Of a DNA stretch of 43,725 nt, positions 27,458-35,787 are shown one piece after another. The stretch is from Myxococcales bacterium (GTDB lineage: Bacteria > Myxococcota_A > SURF-8). Under the pieces are notes generated by a model. The model was not told the DNA's origin and made no database searches. It saw only the letters and a list, made by a program, of their open reading frames with translations. The stretch lies in the NCBI GenBank assembly GCA_003598065.1, contig QZKR01000183.1, positions 1 to 43,725 on the forward strand, written 5' to 3'. The first letter of the stretch is position 1, and the number at the start of each line of letters is the position of its first letter. The translations under genes and the position numbers were made by a program.

Positions 27458-28494
27458 GGGGCGCCTTTCTCCTCCGGAGGGGCGACGTCCTTCGGCGGGC
27501 GGTCGAGCTTCACATCCACATAAGCCTTCTGGCGCAGCTGCTTCAGCCACGTCGCCATCTCGCGGTTCATCTCCTGCTGGCGCAGTTTCTCGCGCAACTC
27601 CTCGCGCGCCTCCTCGAACGTGCGGCTGGGCACGGGGCGCTTGTCGGCCAGCAGGATAACGTGGAAGCCGAAGGGCGTCCTCACGACGGGCGAGACCTCG
27701 CCCACCTTGAGCGCGACGACGGCGTCCTCGAACTCCTTCATCATCACGCCTTCGCGGAAGTAGCCCAGGTCGCCGCCGAACGAGGCGTTGGGAGCCTCGG
27801 ACGTCTCGCGGGCGACGGCGGCGAAACCCTCGCCGGCCAGCACGCGGGTTCGCGCCGCTTCGGCTTTCTCCCGCTGCTGCCCTTCCTTCTCCGGCGGATC
27901 GTCCTTCGTCACGCGGAAAAGAACGTGGCTGGCGCGGTATTCGTATTCCTCGCCGGACATCGCCTGCTCCTTCTCCCAGGCGCTCCGCACCTCCTCGTCG
28001 GAGATTTTCACCTTGTTGCCGAAGCGGGCGGAGATGAACTGCCACTTGCGCAGTTCCTTGGCGATGTTGTCGCGGTATTCCTGATAGTCGATGCCCTGCC
28101 GGCTGAGCGCCATCCGGAACGTCTCCTTGTCGGAGATGCGGTTCTGCGTCATCACGCGTTCGATGGCTTCGTCGATTTCGCGATCGGAGACCTTGATGCC
28201 GAGTTCCTTCAGCTGCTGTTCCAGCAGCCGATCCTCGATCAGGCTGTCCAGGACCTTGCGGTACACTTCCTGCTGCCGGGCGGTGCGCTGCTCGGGATCG
28301 CGGATGCCGACGATCATCGCCTGCCAGGTCTGGGCGGCGGCGACCACGTCGGAATACAGGATGATCTCGTCGTTGACGACGGCGGCGATGCGCTCGACCA
28401 TCTCGGCCAGAGCGGGCTGGACGAACGCCGCGGCGACCAGAATACCGGCGGCCAGAGCGGACGCAGCGCGGAAGCGGCGGGGAGGGAACGTCAT
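27454..28494 (-). CDS. surA: SurA-like periplasmic chaperone/peptidyl-prolyl isomerase
   Basis: 346 residues. A signal peptide ends at PALA-EMV near residue 30. The SurA N-terminal chaperone region follows ([45 protein letters not shown]). Then there is one PpiC/parvulin domain at about 195-295 ([40 protein letters not shown]) and a charged C-terminal helix. E. coli SurA has two parvulin domains; this has one. It overlaps by four bases with the genes on both sides, so translation is coupled. It probably escorts outer-membrane proteins to the Bam complex, whose BamD-like subunit is at 13147. The pdxA neighbour supports the SurA assignment. Confidence 0.88.
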   Translation of the reverse strand: MTFPPRRFRAASALAAGILVAAAFVQPALAEMVERIAAVVNDEIILYSDVVAAAQTWQAMIVGIRDPEQRTARQQEVYRKVLDSLIEDRLLEQQLKELGIKVSDREIDEAIERVMTQNRISDKETFRMALSRQGIDYQEYRDNIAKELRKWQFISARFGNKVKISDEEVRSAWEKEQAMSGEEYEYRASHVLFRVTKDDPPEKEGQQREKAEAARTRVLAGEGFAAVARETSEAPNASFGGDLGYFREGVMMKEFEDAVVALKVGEVSPVVRTPFGFHVILLADKRPVPSRTFEEAREELREKLRQQEMNREMATWLKQLRQKAYVDVKLDRPPKDVAPPEEKGAP

Positions 28495-29447
28495 GGCTTT
28501 TCCTGCGGCGGCGCGGCCTGCCAGTTGGGATTGATCTGAACTTTGTGGCGCTTCTTCAACACCTCGACCAGCGCCTCTTCCGCTTCGCGTTTTTTTCGGC
28601 CGAAAACCATGCGTTCCAGCTTGGCGCGCACTTCCTCCAATTTCGGCGTCGCGGGCGGCCGGTAGTCGGTGAGATAGAAAACATGGTAGCCGTACTGGCT
28701 TTGCACCGGCTTGGCGAATTCGTTGCGCGGCAGTTGAAACACGAGATCGCGAAACGGCTCGGGAAGCTGGCCGCGGTGAACGAAACCCAGGTCGCCGCCG
28801 AATTCGCGCTCGGGCGTCGTCGATATTTCGCGGGCGACCTTGTGAAACGGCTCGCCCTTCCAGAGCCGAATGCGCGCCGCGTCGGCTTCCGCCTCGGTCG
28901 CCACGACGATCTGCCGAACGCGGATCTGCTCGGGCCGCGCCAGCTGATCCTGGGAGGCTTCGTATTCGGCCTTGATCTCCTCCTCCTTGACGAGGATGCG
29001 CGAGTAAACTTCGCGCTGCAGAAGCCTCTCCATGATCATCTGACCGGCCAGATCGAGCTTGAGTTCCTCTTCCGTGCGGCCGGCCGGCAGGGCCAGCTCG
29101 GGAACGCCGTCCTTGATGCCGCCGTAAAATTCGCCGTAGCGCTCCTCCACTTCTTCGGGAGCGACGACGACCGAGCGGCGCTTGGCTTCCAGAAGCAACA
29201 GGCGCTGGCGGATCAGATCGTCGAGCAGAGCGCGGCGGAAGGCGGCGTAATCGCCGCCGGAGGGGTCGGGCGCAAAATCGCCCGCGGCGGCTTTCCTCAT
29301 CTCGCGAGCCAGATCGGCCTCGAAGACCGTCTCGTCGCCGACCTTGGCCACCCAGTCCGGCACATCCTCGTCCGCCTGGGTCTGGCAGGCGAAGGCCGTC
29401 GCCGCGAGGGCGAAGGCCGAAGCCAAGACGATCGAATAAAGCCTCAT
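28491..29447 (-). CDS. secreted PpiC-type peptidyl-prolyl isomerase
   Basis: 318 residues. The N-terminal signal could be a lipoprotein signal (AATAFAC), but Phe at -2 is atypical, as in the protein at 18897. A SurA-N-like helical region (VAKVGDETVFEADLAREM, LLDDLIRQRLLLLEAKRR) leads to one parvulin domain at about 185-285 (IRVRQIVVAT, FGGDLGFVHRGQL, FAKPVQSQYGYHVFYL). The C-terminus is Lys/Arg-rich and helical. It lies between two related isomerases and overlaps surA by four bases. It is likely a periplasmic foldase specialised from the same ancestor; its client is unknown. Confidence 0.88.
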   Translation of the reverse strand: MRLYSIVLASAFALAATAFACQTQADEDVPDWVAKVGDETVFEADLAREMRKAAAGDFAPDPSGGDYAAFRRALLDDLIRQRLLLLEAKRRSVVVAPEEVEERYGEFYGGIKDGVPELALPAGRTEEELKLDLAGQMIMERLLQREVYSRILVKEEEIKAEYEASQDQLARPEQIRVRQIVVATEAEADAARIRLWKGEPFHKVAREISTTPEREFGGDLGFVHRGQLPEPFRDLVFQLPRNEFAKPVQSQYGYHVFYLTDYRPPATPKLEEVRAKLERMVFGRKKREAEEALVEVLKKRHKVQINPNWQAAPPQEKP

Positions 29448-29478
29448 CCCGATTGCGCCGCCTCTCCCGCGCCGATGG

Positions 29479-30588
29479 TTACGGGCGGCCTTCTTCAGGC
29501 GGCGCGTTTTGAGGATCCGGAGTCGGCGCCGCCGGCGGCGGGGCGTTCGGATCGGCGGAGGCCGGCGGCGCGGACGGCGCGCCCTCGCCTTCGCCTTTCG
29601 AACCCGGCACTTCGTAACCGTTCAGCACGTTCTCGTTGACCGTGATCGCGGCGTTCTTGCGCAGGTTTTCCAGAAATTGCTCGTAGTTCTGGGTCCGGGT
29701 GTCCTTGTAGATGCGGTGCTGGATCTGGCCGCGCACCTGCTCGAAGGTGCGGTTGATCGCATCGCGCTTGCCGGTCAGACGGACGATATGGTAACCGAGC
29801 GGCGTTTTGATGGGGCCGCCGATGTCGTTGACGTTATCCAACGCGAAGACGGCGCTGGAAAGCGCTTTGTCCATCGGACCGCCCTCTTCGGAGCTGGAAA
29901 AATAACCGAGATCGCCGCCGCGTCCCTTGGTGGCGTCGTCGTCGCTGTACTGCTGCGCCAGGGTGCGGAAACCGTTGGGATTGGTTTTCTTCTCCTGGGC
30001 TTCGCGCAGGATCTGCCGGGCCTTTTTCTCCACCTTGGCCCAGTCGGCGGCCGGCGCGCCTTCCGCCACTTTCAGCAGGATGTGGCTGGCGCGGCGCATC
30101 GCGGGCTTCTGGTATTCGTCCTTGTGCTCGTCGTAGTATTTCTGCAGTTCGGCCTCGGGGATGTCGTCGCGTTTCGCCGTATCCTCGAACTCCGTGCGCA
30201 TCAGTTTCTGCGTCATCACCTGCTTCGCCGACTGGATCACTTCCGGATCCTTGTCGTAGCCCTTCTTGATCGCTTCCTGGGCCAGCAGTTCGAAACGAAT
30301 GATGTTGTCGAGGAATTCCTTCTTCTTGTCGAGCGAGCCGTAGCGGGCGCGGATGTAGGGGCTCTGCTTTTCCATCCGCTCCTTATAGTCGCTCAGATAG
30401 ATGTTGACGCCGTTGATGCTGGCCACCACGTCGCCCGAGCCGGACGACTGCGTCCACGGCGCGCCGGAACCGCTGGGCGGGCAGGAATGACTGCCGCCGG
30501 CCGCCTGGCCGCCGCCCTGGCCGCAGCCGAGGGCGACGAACATCGAAAAAATCGCTACCGCTCCGATCCAGATCGTCAGGTTTTTCAT
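29479..30588 (-). CDS. PrsA/SurA-like lipoprotein peptidyl-prolyl isomerase
   Basis: 369 residues. Lipoprotein signal MKNLTIWIGAVAIFSMFVALGC (Cys22), then a Gly/Ser-rich spacer. A SurA-N-like helical region (VVASINGVNIYLSDYKERM, FLDNIIRFELLAQEAIKKG) precedes one parvulin domain at about 165-280 (RRASHILLKVAEG, RGGDLGYFSSSEEGGPMDKAL, PIKTPLGYHIVRLTGK). The tail is low complexity and rich in Pro, Ala and Asp. It is the first of three consecutive foldases, 48 bases after mfd and 31 bases before the next isomerase. Membrane-anchored folding catalyst by family; specific substrate unknown. Confidence 0.9.
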   Translation of the reverse strand: MKNLTIWIGAVAIFSMFVALGCGQGGGQAAGGSHSCPPSGSGAPWTQSSGSGDVVASINGVNIYLSDYKERMEKQSPYIRARYGSLDKKKEFLDNIIRFELLAQEAIKKGYDKDPEVIQSAKQVMTQKLMRTEFEDTAKRDDIPEAELQKYYDEHKDEYQKPAMRRASHILLKVAEGAPAADWAKVEKKARQILREAQEKKTNPNGFRTLAQQYSDDDATKGRGGDLGYFSSSEEGGPMDKALSSAVFALDNVNDIGGPIKTPLGYHIVRLTGKRDAINRTFEQVRGQIQHRIYKDTRTQNYEQFLENLRKNAAITVNENVLNGYEVPGSKGEGEGAPSAPPASADPNAPPPAAPTPDPQNAPPEEGRP

Positions 30589-30636
30589 CGCTTTCCCTCC
30601 GAAACAATAAAACCTTAGCGTTTACAGTTAGTTGCG

Positions 30637-33600
30637 TTACAACTGGGCATTGCTACCATATTCGATCAGCTTGTGCAAGTGGTTTTTCGCCGCGGCGATG
30701 GGGTTTTCCAGCTCATGATCGCGCAAGCGGCGGATCAGTTTCATGTCGGGCGTGAACTTCCAGACCCCGCCCGGCTCCATGGCCAGACGGATGGGCGCTT
30801 CGGGCGGCAGGGTGCAATGCTCGCCGAGCGAGAAGGAAACGCGCCCGGGGGCGAGATCGAGGCCGGCCGCGTTGAGGCGGCGCAACAGAATCTTGAGTTC
30901 GATGGCCTGGGCGAGATTCCGCACTTCCCTGGGCGGCCGGCCGAAGCGGTCCTCAATCTCCTCCAAGAGCGCGAACAGCTCCTCCTCCTGCCGCACGCCG
31001 GACAGCCGCTTGTAGAGTTGCAGCCGCTGCGCCTGGTCGGGGACGTAGTCGTCGGGGAGGAAGGCGGGCAAATACAGGTTGATCTGCGGCTCCACCTCGG
31101 CGGCCTTGCGTTCGCCCTTCAGTTCCTGAACGACTTCCTCGATCAACTGCAAGTACAGATCGAGGCCGATGGCGGCGATGTGGCCGGACTGCTGCTTGCC
31201 CAGCAGGTTGCCCGCGCCGCGAATTTCCATGTCGTGCGAGGCGATGCGGAAGCCCGAGCCGAGTTCCGTAAAGCGCATCAGGGCGGCGAGGCGGCGCTGG
31301 GCGTCGCGCGTCAGGTTGGTGGGCGAGGGAACCAGCAGGTAGCAGTAGGCGCGGGACTTGCCGCGTCCGACGCGCCCGCGAAGCTGATAAAGCTGCGCCA
31401 GGCCGAAAGTGTCGGCGCGGTTGACGATCATCGTATTGACGGCCGGGATGTCGATGCCGGATTCGATGATCGTCGTGCAGACCAGCACGTTCGTTTTCTG
31501 CTGCACGAAATCGACCATCACCTCCTCGAGCTGGTGCTCGCCCATCTGGCCGTGGCCGACGGCGACGCGCGCCTGGGGCACGAGGCGCTTGACGAGGCTG
31601 GCCATCGCGCCGATCGACTGCACGCGGTTGTGGACCACGTACACCTGGCCGCCGCGCGACAGCTCCGCCGCGATCGCCTCGCGGATCGCGTCCTCGTCGA
31701 ACTTTGAGACGAAGGTGCGGATGGCGAGGCGGTCGGTGGGCGGCGTCTGGATGATGGAGATGTCGCGCACGCCGGAGAAGGCCATGTTCAGCGTGCGCGG
31801 GATCGGCGTGGCGGTGAGCGTCAGGCAGTCCACCGTGCTCGCCAACTGCTTGATCTTCTCCTTGTGCGTCACGCCGAAACGGTGCTCCTCATCGACGACC
31901 AGCAGCCCCAGGTCGGCGAACTGCACGTCCTTGGAGAGCAGCCGGTGCGTGCCGATGAGGATGTCCAGGCGGTGCGACTTCGCCCGCTCCAGCGCCGCCT
32001 TGATCTGCTCCGGCGTCTTGAAGCGCGAGACCATCTCCACCGACACCGGATAGCCGGCGAAACGCTCCTTGAAGGTCTGCTCGTGCTGCAGCGCCAGCAC
32101 CGTCGTCGGCACGAGCACGGCCACCTGCTTCTTGTCGAGCACCGCCTTCATCGCGGCGCGCATCGCCACTTCCGTCTTGCCGAAACCGACGTCGCCGCAG
32201 ACGAGCCGGTCCATCGGCCGGCGGCGCTGCATGTCGGCGATCGTTTCCTTGATGGCGCGCTCCTGGTCGGGCGTCTCCTCGAAGGCGAAGGCGGCCTCGA
32301 ACTCGCGGAAATAGGCGTCGGGCGAGGAGAAGGCGAAGCCTTCGTACACCTGCCGGGCGGCGTAGAGCTTCAAGAGTTCCTCGGCCATTTCCCAGATCGC
32401 CGCCTTGACCCTGGCCTTCAAGGAGGCCCAGCGCGAGCCGCCCAGCCGGTCGAGGCGCGGTATCGCGCCCTCGCCCGAGGCGTAGCGCTGGATCTTCTCC
32501 AGTTGCGTGACCGGCAGGTAGAGTTTGTCGTTTCCCAGGTATTCGATCAGCAGAAAATCGCCCGCCGCGCCGCCGGCGCTCATGCTCACCAGACCGCGAT
32601 AGACGCCGACGCCGAACTCGACGTGGACCAGGAAATCGCCTTCCTGGATCTCCTCCAACGAGGAGAGAAAGGCCTCCTTGTCGAAGGCGACGCGACGCGG
32701 GCGCCGATCCTGGCGCTGGCCGAAGATTTCCTCCTCGGCGATGAACACCATGCGCTCGACCGGCCAGATCTGGCCGCGCGCCAGCGCCCCCGGAACCAGC
32801 CTCACTTCCGGGATGGAGAGGCCGTGCAGCTTCTCCCAGATGACGGGGAACGGCTCGCTCCAGAGCGAGGTCCGCAGACCGTGGGGCTCCAGCAGATCCT
32901 GGAGGCGGCGCAGCTGCGTCTCCGTATGGGCCGTGAGAAAGACGCGCCAGCCTTCGCCCGTCCAGGAGCGCAGCCGCTCGACGAGCGGATCGAGCACTTC
33001 CGCGCGGCCGCGCCGCTGGTGCAGTTCCTGACGCAGCGCCTCGTGATCGTCCCAGGCGAAGCGCGCCGTCGTTTCGGGCGGGGTTGGCGCGCCCGCTTTC
33101 GTTTCGCCGTCGCCGCCGGCGATGCGCAGGCCGTGGAAGCGGATCGGCTTCTGCCGTTCCAGCCGCCGCCGCAATTCGTCGGGATGGACGAATGCCGCCT
33201 CGACCGGGACGACCGGTTCGCCGGCCTCCTGCCGCTCGGCGCAGGCTTCGGCGAGCCGCAGCCATTCGCGCTGCGAAAGTTCTTCGAGCAGCGCCGGGCC
33301 GTCCAGGACGAGCCGCGTCGCGCTCGACAGATAGGCGAAGAGCGGCGCGAGTTCGTCATAGAAGAGCGGCAGGTAGGGTTCGAGCGCGGTGGAATAGAGC
33401 CCCTGCTCCAAGTCGATGAGCATCGCCTGGCGGCGGCGGTCCATCGCTCCGGCGTCAATAGCCAGGCTGTAGAGCCGGTCGCGGCCGCGCGTCCGGACCT
33501 CCTTGGACAGCACGATCTCGCGCGTCGGGATGAGGTAGGCTTCCTCCAGCTTGGCCAGCGATTTCTGCGAGGCGGGATCGAAGAGGCGGATCGATTCGAG

Positions 33601-34233
33601 CGTGTCGCCGAAGAAATCGAGGCGCAGGGGCTGGCGATAGAGCGGCGAGAAGACGTCGACGATGCCGCCGCGCACGGCGAAGGAGCCGGGGTCCTCCACC
33701 AGCGGCGCGGAGGTGTAGCCGCCCTCGGCCAGATGGCGCAGCACTTCCTCGCGCGAGACGTCCACGCCCGAGAGCAGATAATCGGAATGGGCCAACAACG
33801 CACTCTTGGGAATGTAGCGGCGCAGGAGGCCCCAGAGGCTGGTGATGGCGATGGGCGGCCGGAAAGGCTGAGAGAGCGCATAGAGGGTGGAGACCATCTC
33901 CATCCGGCGAGTCGGGTCGGGCAAGAGCTTGCCGCCGTCGTAGGGCGAGGTCTCGCTCGGCAGGAGCGTAACGACCTGGCGCTGGCCGATGAAGTCGGCG
34001 TCGTCGTCGGCCCGGCCGAGGAAGAAGGCCACGTCGCGGGCGAGGGCCCGGGCCTGGTCCTCCTCGGCGCAGACGACCAGGAGCGGCAGCTTGTGCGCCG
34101 CATAAAGATCCGCCACGGCCGCCGCTTTGGCGGGGCCTGTCAGCCCCTCCACGTCGATCGCGTCCCCCGCCCTCGCTCTGGCGAAAACCGCCGCCAGCGA
34201 GGCGAGGTAAGGGACGGCCTTGCCCGGCGTCAT
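30637..34233 (-). CDS. mfd: Mfd, transcription-repair coupling factor
   Basis: 1198 residues from the ATG at 34233, preceded by GAGGAG; an in-frame TTG at 34248 is less likely. Mfd removes stalled RNA polymerase and recruits UvrA. Order: UvrB-homology modules (LPSETSPYDGGKLLPDPTRRM), the polymerase-interaction domain (about residues 510-575; EEIQEGDFLVHVEFGVGVYRGL, YLGNDKLYLPVTQL), then the RecG-like motor with Walker A CGDVGFGKTEVAMRAA, DEEH box LLVVDEEHRFGVTHKEK, TATPIPRTLNMAFSG and QLRGRVGRGKSRAYCYLL, and finally the C-terminal TRCF domain that masks the UvrA-binding site. It is the first gene of the minus-strand unit; promoter at 34281-34309. Confidence 0.96.
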   Translation of the reverse strand: MTPGKAVPYLASLAAVFARARAGDAIDVEGLTGPAKAAAVADLYAAHKLPLLVVCAEEDQARALARDVAFFLGRADDDADFIGQRQVVTLLPSETSPYDGGKLLPDPTRRMEMVSTLYALSQPFRPPIAITSLWGLLRRYIPKSALLAHSDYLLSGVDVSREEVLRHLAEGGYTSAPLVEDPGSFAVRGGIVDVFSPLYRQPLRLDFFGDTLESIRLFDPASQKSLAKLEEAYLIPTREIVLSKEVRTRGRDRLYSLAIDAGAMDRRRQAMLIDLEQGLYSTALEPYLPLFYDELAPLFAYLSSATRLVLDGPALLEELSQREWLRLAEACAERQEAGEPVVPVEAAFVHPDELRRRLERQKPIRFHGLRIAGGDGETKAGAPTPPETTARFAWDDHEALRQELHQRRGRAEVLDPLVERLRSWTGEGWRVFLTAHTETQLRRLQDLLEPHGLRTSLWSEPFPVIWEKLHGLSIPEVRLVPGALARGQIWPVERMVFIAEEEIFGQRQDRRPRRVAFDKEAFLSSLEEIQEGDFLVHVEFGVGVYRGLVSMSAGGAAGDFLLIEYLGNDKLYLPVTQLEKIQRYASGEGAIPRLDRLGGSRWASLKARVKAAIWEMAEELLKLYAARQVYEGFAFSSPDAYFREFEAAFAFEETPDQERAIKETIADMQRRRPMDRLVCGDVGFGKTEVAMRAAMKAVLDKKQVAVLVPTTVLALQHEQTFKERFAGYPVSVEMVSRFKTPEQIKAALERAKSHRLDILIGTHRLLSKDVQFADLGLLVVDEEHRFGVTHKEKIKQLASTVDCLTLTATPIPRTLNMAFSGVRDISIIQTPPTDRLAIRTFVSKFDEDAIREAIAAELSRGGQVYVVHNRVQSIGAMASLVKRLVPQARVAVGHGQMGEHQLEEVMVDFVQQKTNVLVCTTIIESGIDIPAVNTMIVNRADTFGLAQLYQLRGRVGRGKSRAYCYLLVPSPTNLTRDAQRRLAALMRFTELGSGFRIASHDMEIRGAGNLLGKQQSGHIAAIGLDLYLQLIEEVVQELKGERKAAEVEPQINLYLPAFLPDDYVPDQAQRLQLYKRLSGVRQEEELFALLEEIEDRFGRPPREVRNLAQAIELKILLRRLNAAGLDLAPGRVSFSLGEHCTLPPEAPIRLAMEPGGVWKFTPDMKLIRRLRDHELENPIAAAKNHLHKLIEYGSNAQL

Positions 34234-34280
34234 CGCGCTCCTCGACAATCGTCACAACCGTCCGCCAGGACAGGTGGCTT

Positions 34281-34309
34281 GTTATAAAGACTGGCGCGGG
34301 GAATGTCAA
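34281..34309 (-). promoter_or_regulatory. sigma70 promoter of the mfd-to-uvrA unit
   Basis: Minus-strand TTGACA (34309-34304) and TATAAC (34286-34281) are 17 bases apart, about 50 bases upstream of the mfd ATG. No other strong promoter was noticed before uvrA, and the intergenic gaps are 48, 31, -4, -4 and 26 bases. Confidence 0.82.
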
Positions 34310-34341
34310 TGGAGGGGGAATTTTCCTAAATAGAACCATTA

Positions 34342-34371
34342 TTCTCACCCCGCCGGATAGACTGCTATGAT
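34342..34371 (+). promoter_or_regulatory. extended -10 promoter of the AT-rich cassette
   Basis: TGC-TATGAT (34363-34371) is an extended -10, with TTCTCA (34342-34347) 18 bases upstream as a partial -35. A second option is TTGACT (34377) with TAGTTT (34400) at 17 bases. Either would drive the cassette starting at 34452, divergently from mfd. Confidence 0.5.
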
Positions 34372-34451
34372 TGTTATTGACTATGAACCGTAGATGGGCT
34401 AGTTTCTGAGGCACATGAAGCAGCATTTTCTGATTGATCAGGAGGCTTATT

Positions 34452-35783
34452 ATGCAGTTCGCAGAATTTTTCCGCGAAGCCAAGTCATCTATAACAATTC
34501 TCGGCACCAATGCTTTAATACCACACCTTGAACAAAGCGCAAGATTTTTCGCTGATCTCCTTACGGTTAACAAGGATTTACGAATACTAATCCTTTGCGA
34601 AAGCGACAACGAAAACTTTAGCCAATCCCTTTGCACTGATACGGACTACTCACAGAGGCGCCTTACTTTTGCCAATCTTTCTATTCATAGAGACAGAATT
34701 ATTGGCACTGGAAAGAAAGACGGCCTAATTGAAGAAATACGAGACCTTCTTAAGGAAGAAATTATGCGCGATTCCATTATTAGTCGTATTGAAATTAAGC
34801 AAGTAAATCTAAGGCTTCCCGTGAATTTAATCGAAGCGGATGGCGATATTTGGTGTTGCATCACTACTGATTTTGCCGGCGACATCGATTGCTATTTTAA
34901 TGTCAGCAACAATCCACGGCTAAAAAACAATCTCCTCGGATTTATTGACTATTATACAAATAAAAGCAAAGGAGGGATATATTTATCGGAACCTGGAGAA
35001 GAACTCATTTTACTGTATGATCACAATGGCATTCCAAGAGGAATCTATCCTCGATCTTGTTTCTATACCACTGCTTTTTCCCGATATTCAATCTGGGGAT
35101 TTGTCTTCAATAGAAAAGGCGAGCTTCTTCTTCATCAGCGAAGCACGAATAAAAATATAAAAGACGGAAGGGGGTTATGGGATAAATCGATTGGTGGGCA
35201 TGTTGAATTATTGGACACATCTACTTCGCTTACTGCTGAAAGGGAGTTGATTGAAGAAATGTTTCTTCCTCAGGCTGAATATACCAAATACTTACGAGCA
35301 GATTTGGGGGATATTATCCATTTTGGGGAATGGAATCCTAGAAAGCGGCCAGAGAGGGCTTTTCGCGGAGCTTTTGCGGGGCTTTCTGACTATGACTGGG
35401 TCATGTTCCGAGCTGTTGATTCCAATAATAATCCTTTGACGGAGACGAGAGTCTCAGACAGACGTGTCCATGATGACAACAATAAAATAACAATAAAGCA
35501 GACAGTGTTTAGAAGCGATGTATATCTATTTATTGCTCCACCGAATTATATTGATACTTATGGACAAATGAAGAAACTTCTGGGCCATGCAGAAGAATCT
35601 GGAGCAGCAAAAGATCATAAGCTGATAACCCTTGATGGCTTGGCTAAATGGATTGAGGAAGAAAAAGAAAAAGGAACAGATCGAGAAACATTCACTGACG
35701 ACATCCTTTTCATCAATCTTCGGTATCGCGAGCTCCTTGAAGGTTTCTCAGAATTTGTTAAGTTCATTTCCAAAGATCAATAG
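34452..35783 (+). CDS. PLD-like sensor/Nudix domain protein of the AT-rich cassette
   Basis: 443 residues. The ATG at 34452 has AGGAGG seven bases upstream. Residues 1-175 (FREAKSSITILGTNALIPHL, DLRILILCESD, ISRIEIKQVNLRLPVNLIEADGDIW) read like the non-catalytic PLD-like (DUF5919-type) domains found in signalling and conflict proteins; this is a weak recognition. Residues about 212-330 form a Nudix domain: WGFVFNRKGELLLHQRS, LWDKSIGGHVE, and AERELIEEMF containing the REXXEE core (264-269). The Nudix box is not canonical: the first Glu position is Asp/Thr and the Gly after EE is Phe. The C-terminal part is uncharacterised. The gene is AT-rich and lies four bases upstream of a tandem kinase, so the two are probably co-translated. 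Predicted nucleotide-type pyrophosphohydrolase or binder. Confidence 0.78.
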   Translation: MQFAEFFREAKSSITILGTNALIPHLEQSARFFADLLTVNKDLRILILCESDNENFSQSLCTDTDYSQRRLTFANLSIHRDRIIGTGKKDGLIEEIRDLLKEEIMRDSIISRIEIKQVNLRLPVNLIEADGDIWCCITTDFAGDIDCYFNVSNNPRLKNNLLGFIDYYTNKSKGGIYLSEPGEELILLYDHNGIPRGIYPRSCFYTTAFSRYSIWGFVFNRKGELLLHQRSTNKNIKDGRGLWDKSIGGHVELLDTSTSLTAERELIEEMFLPQAEYTKYLRADLGDIIHFGEWNPRKRPERAFRGAFAGLSDYDWVMFRAVDSNNNPLTETRVSDRRVHDDNNKITIKQTVFRSDVYLFIAPPNYIDTYGQMKKLLGHAEESGAAKDHKLITLDGLAKWIEEEKEKGTDRETFTDDILFINLRYRELLEGFSEFVKFISKDQ

Positions 35784-35787
35784 GCCA

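Noticed and set aside
31864..34287. Very long plus-strand open frame (807 codons) opposite mfd
   Set aside because: It is the GC-driven antisense shadow of mfd; its translation is Arg/Gln/His-rich without motifs, while mfd is motif-complete.
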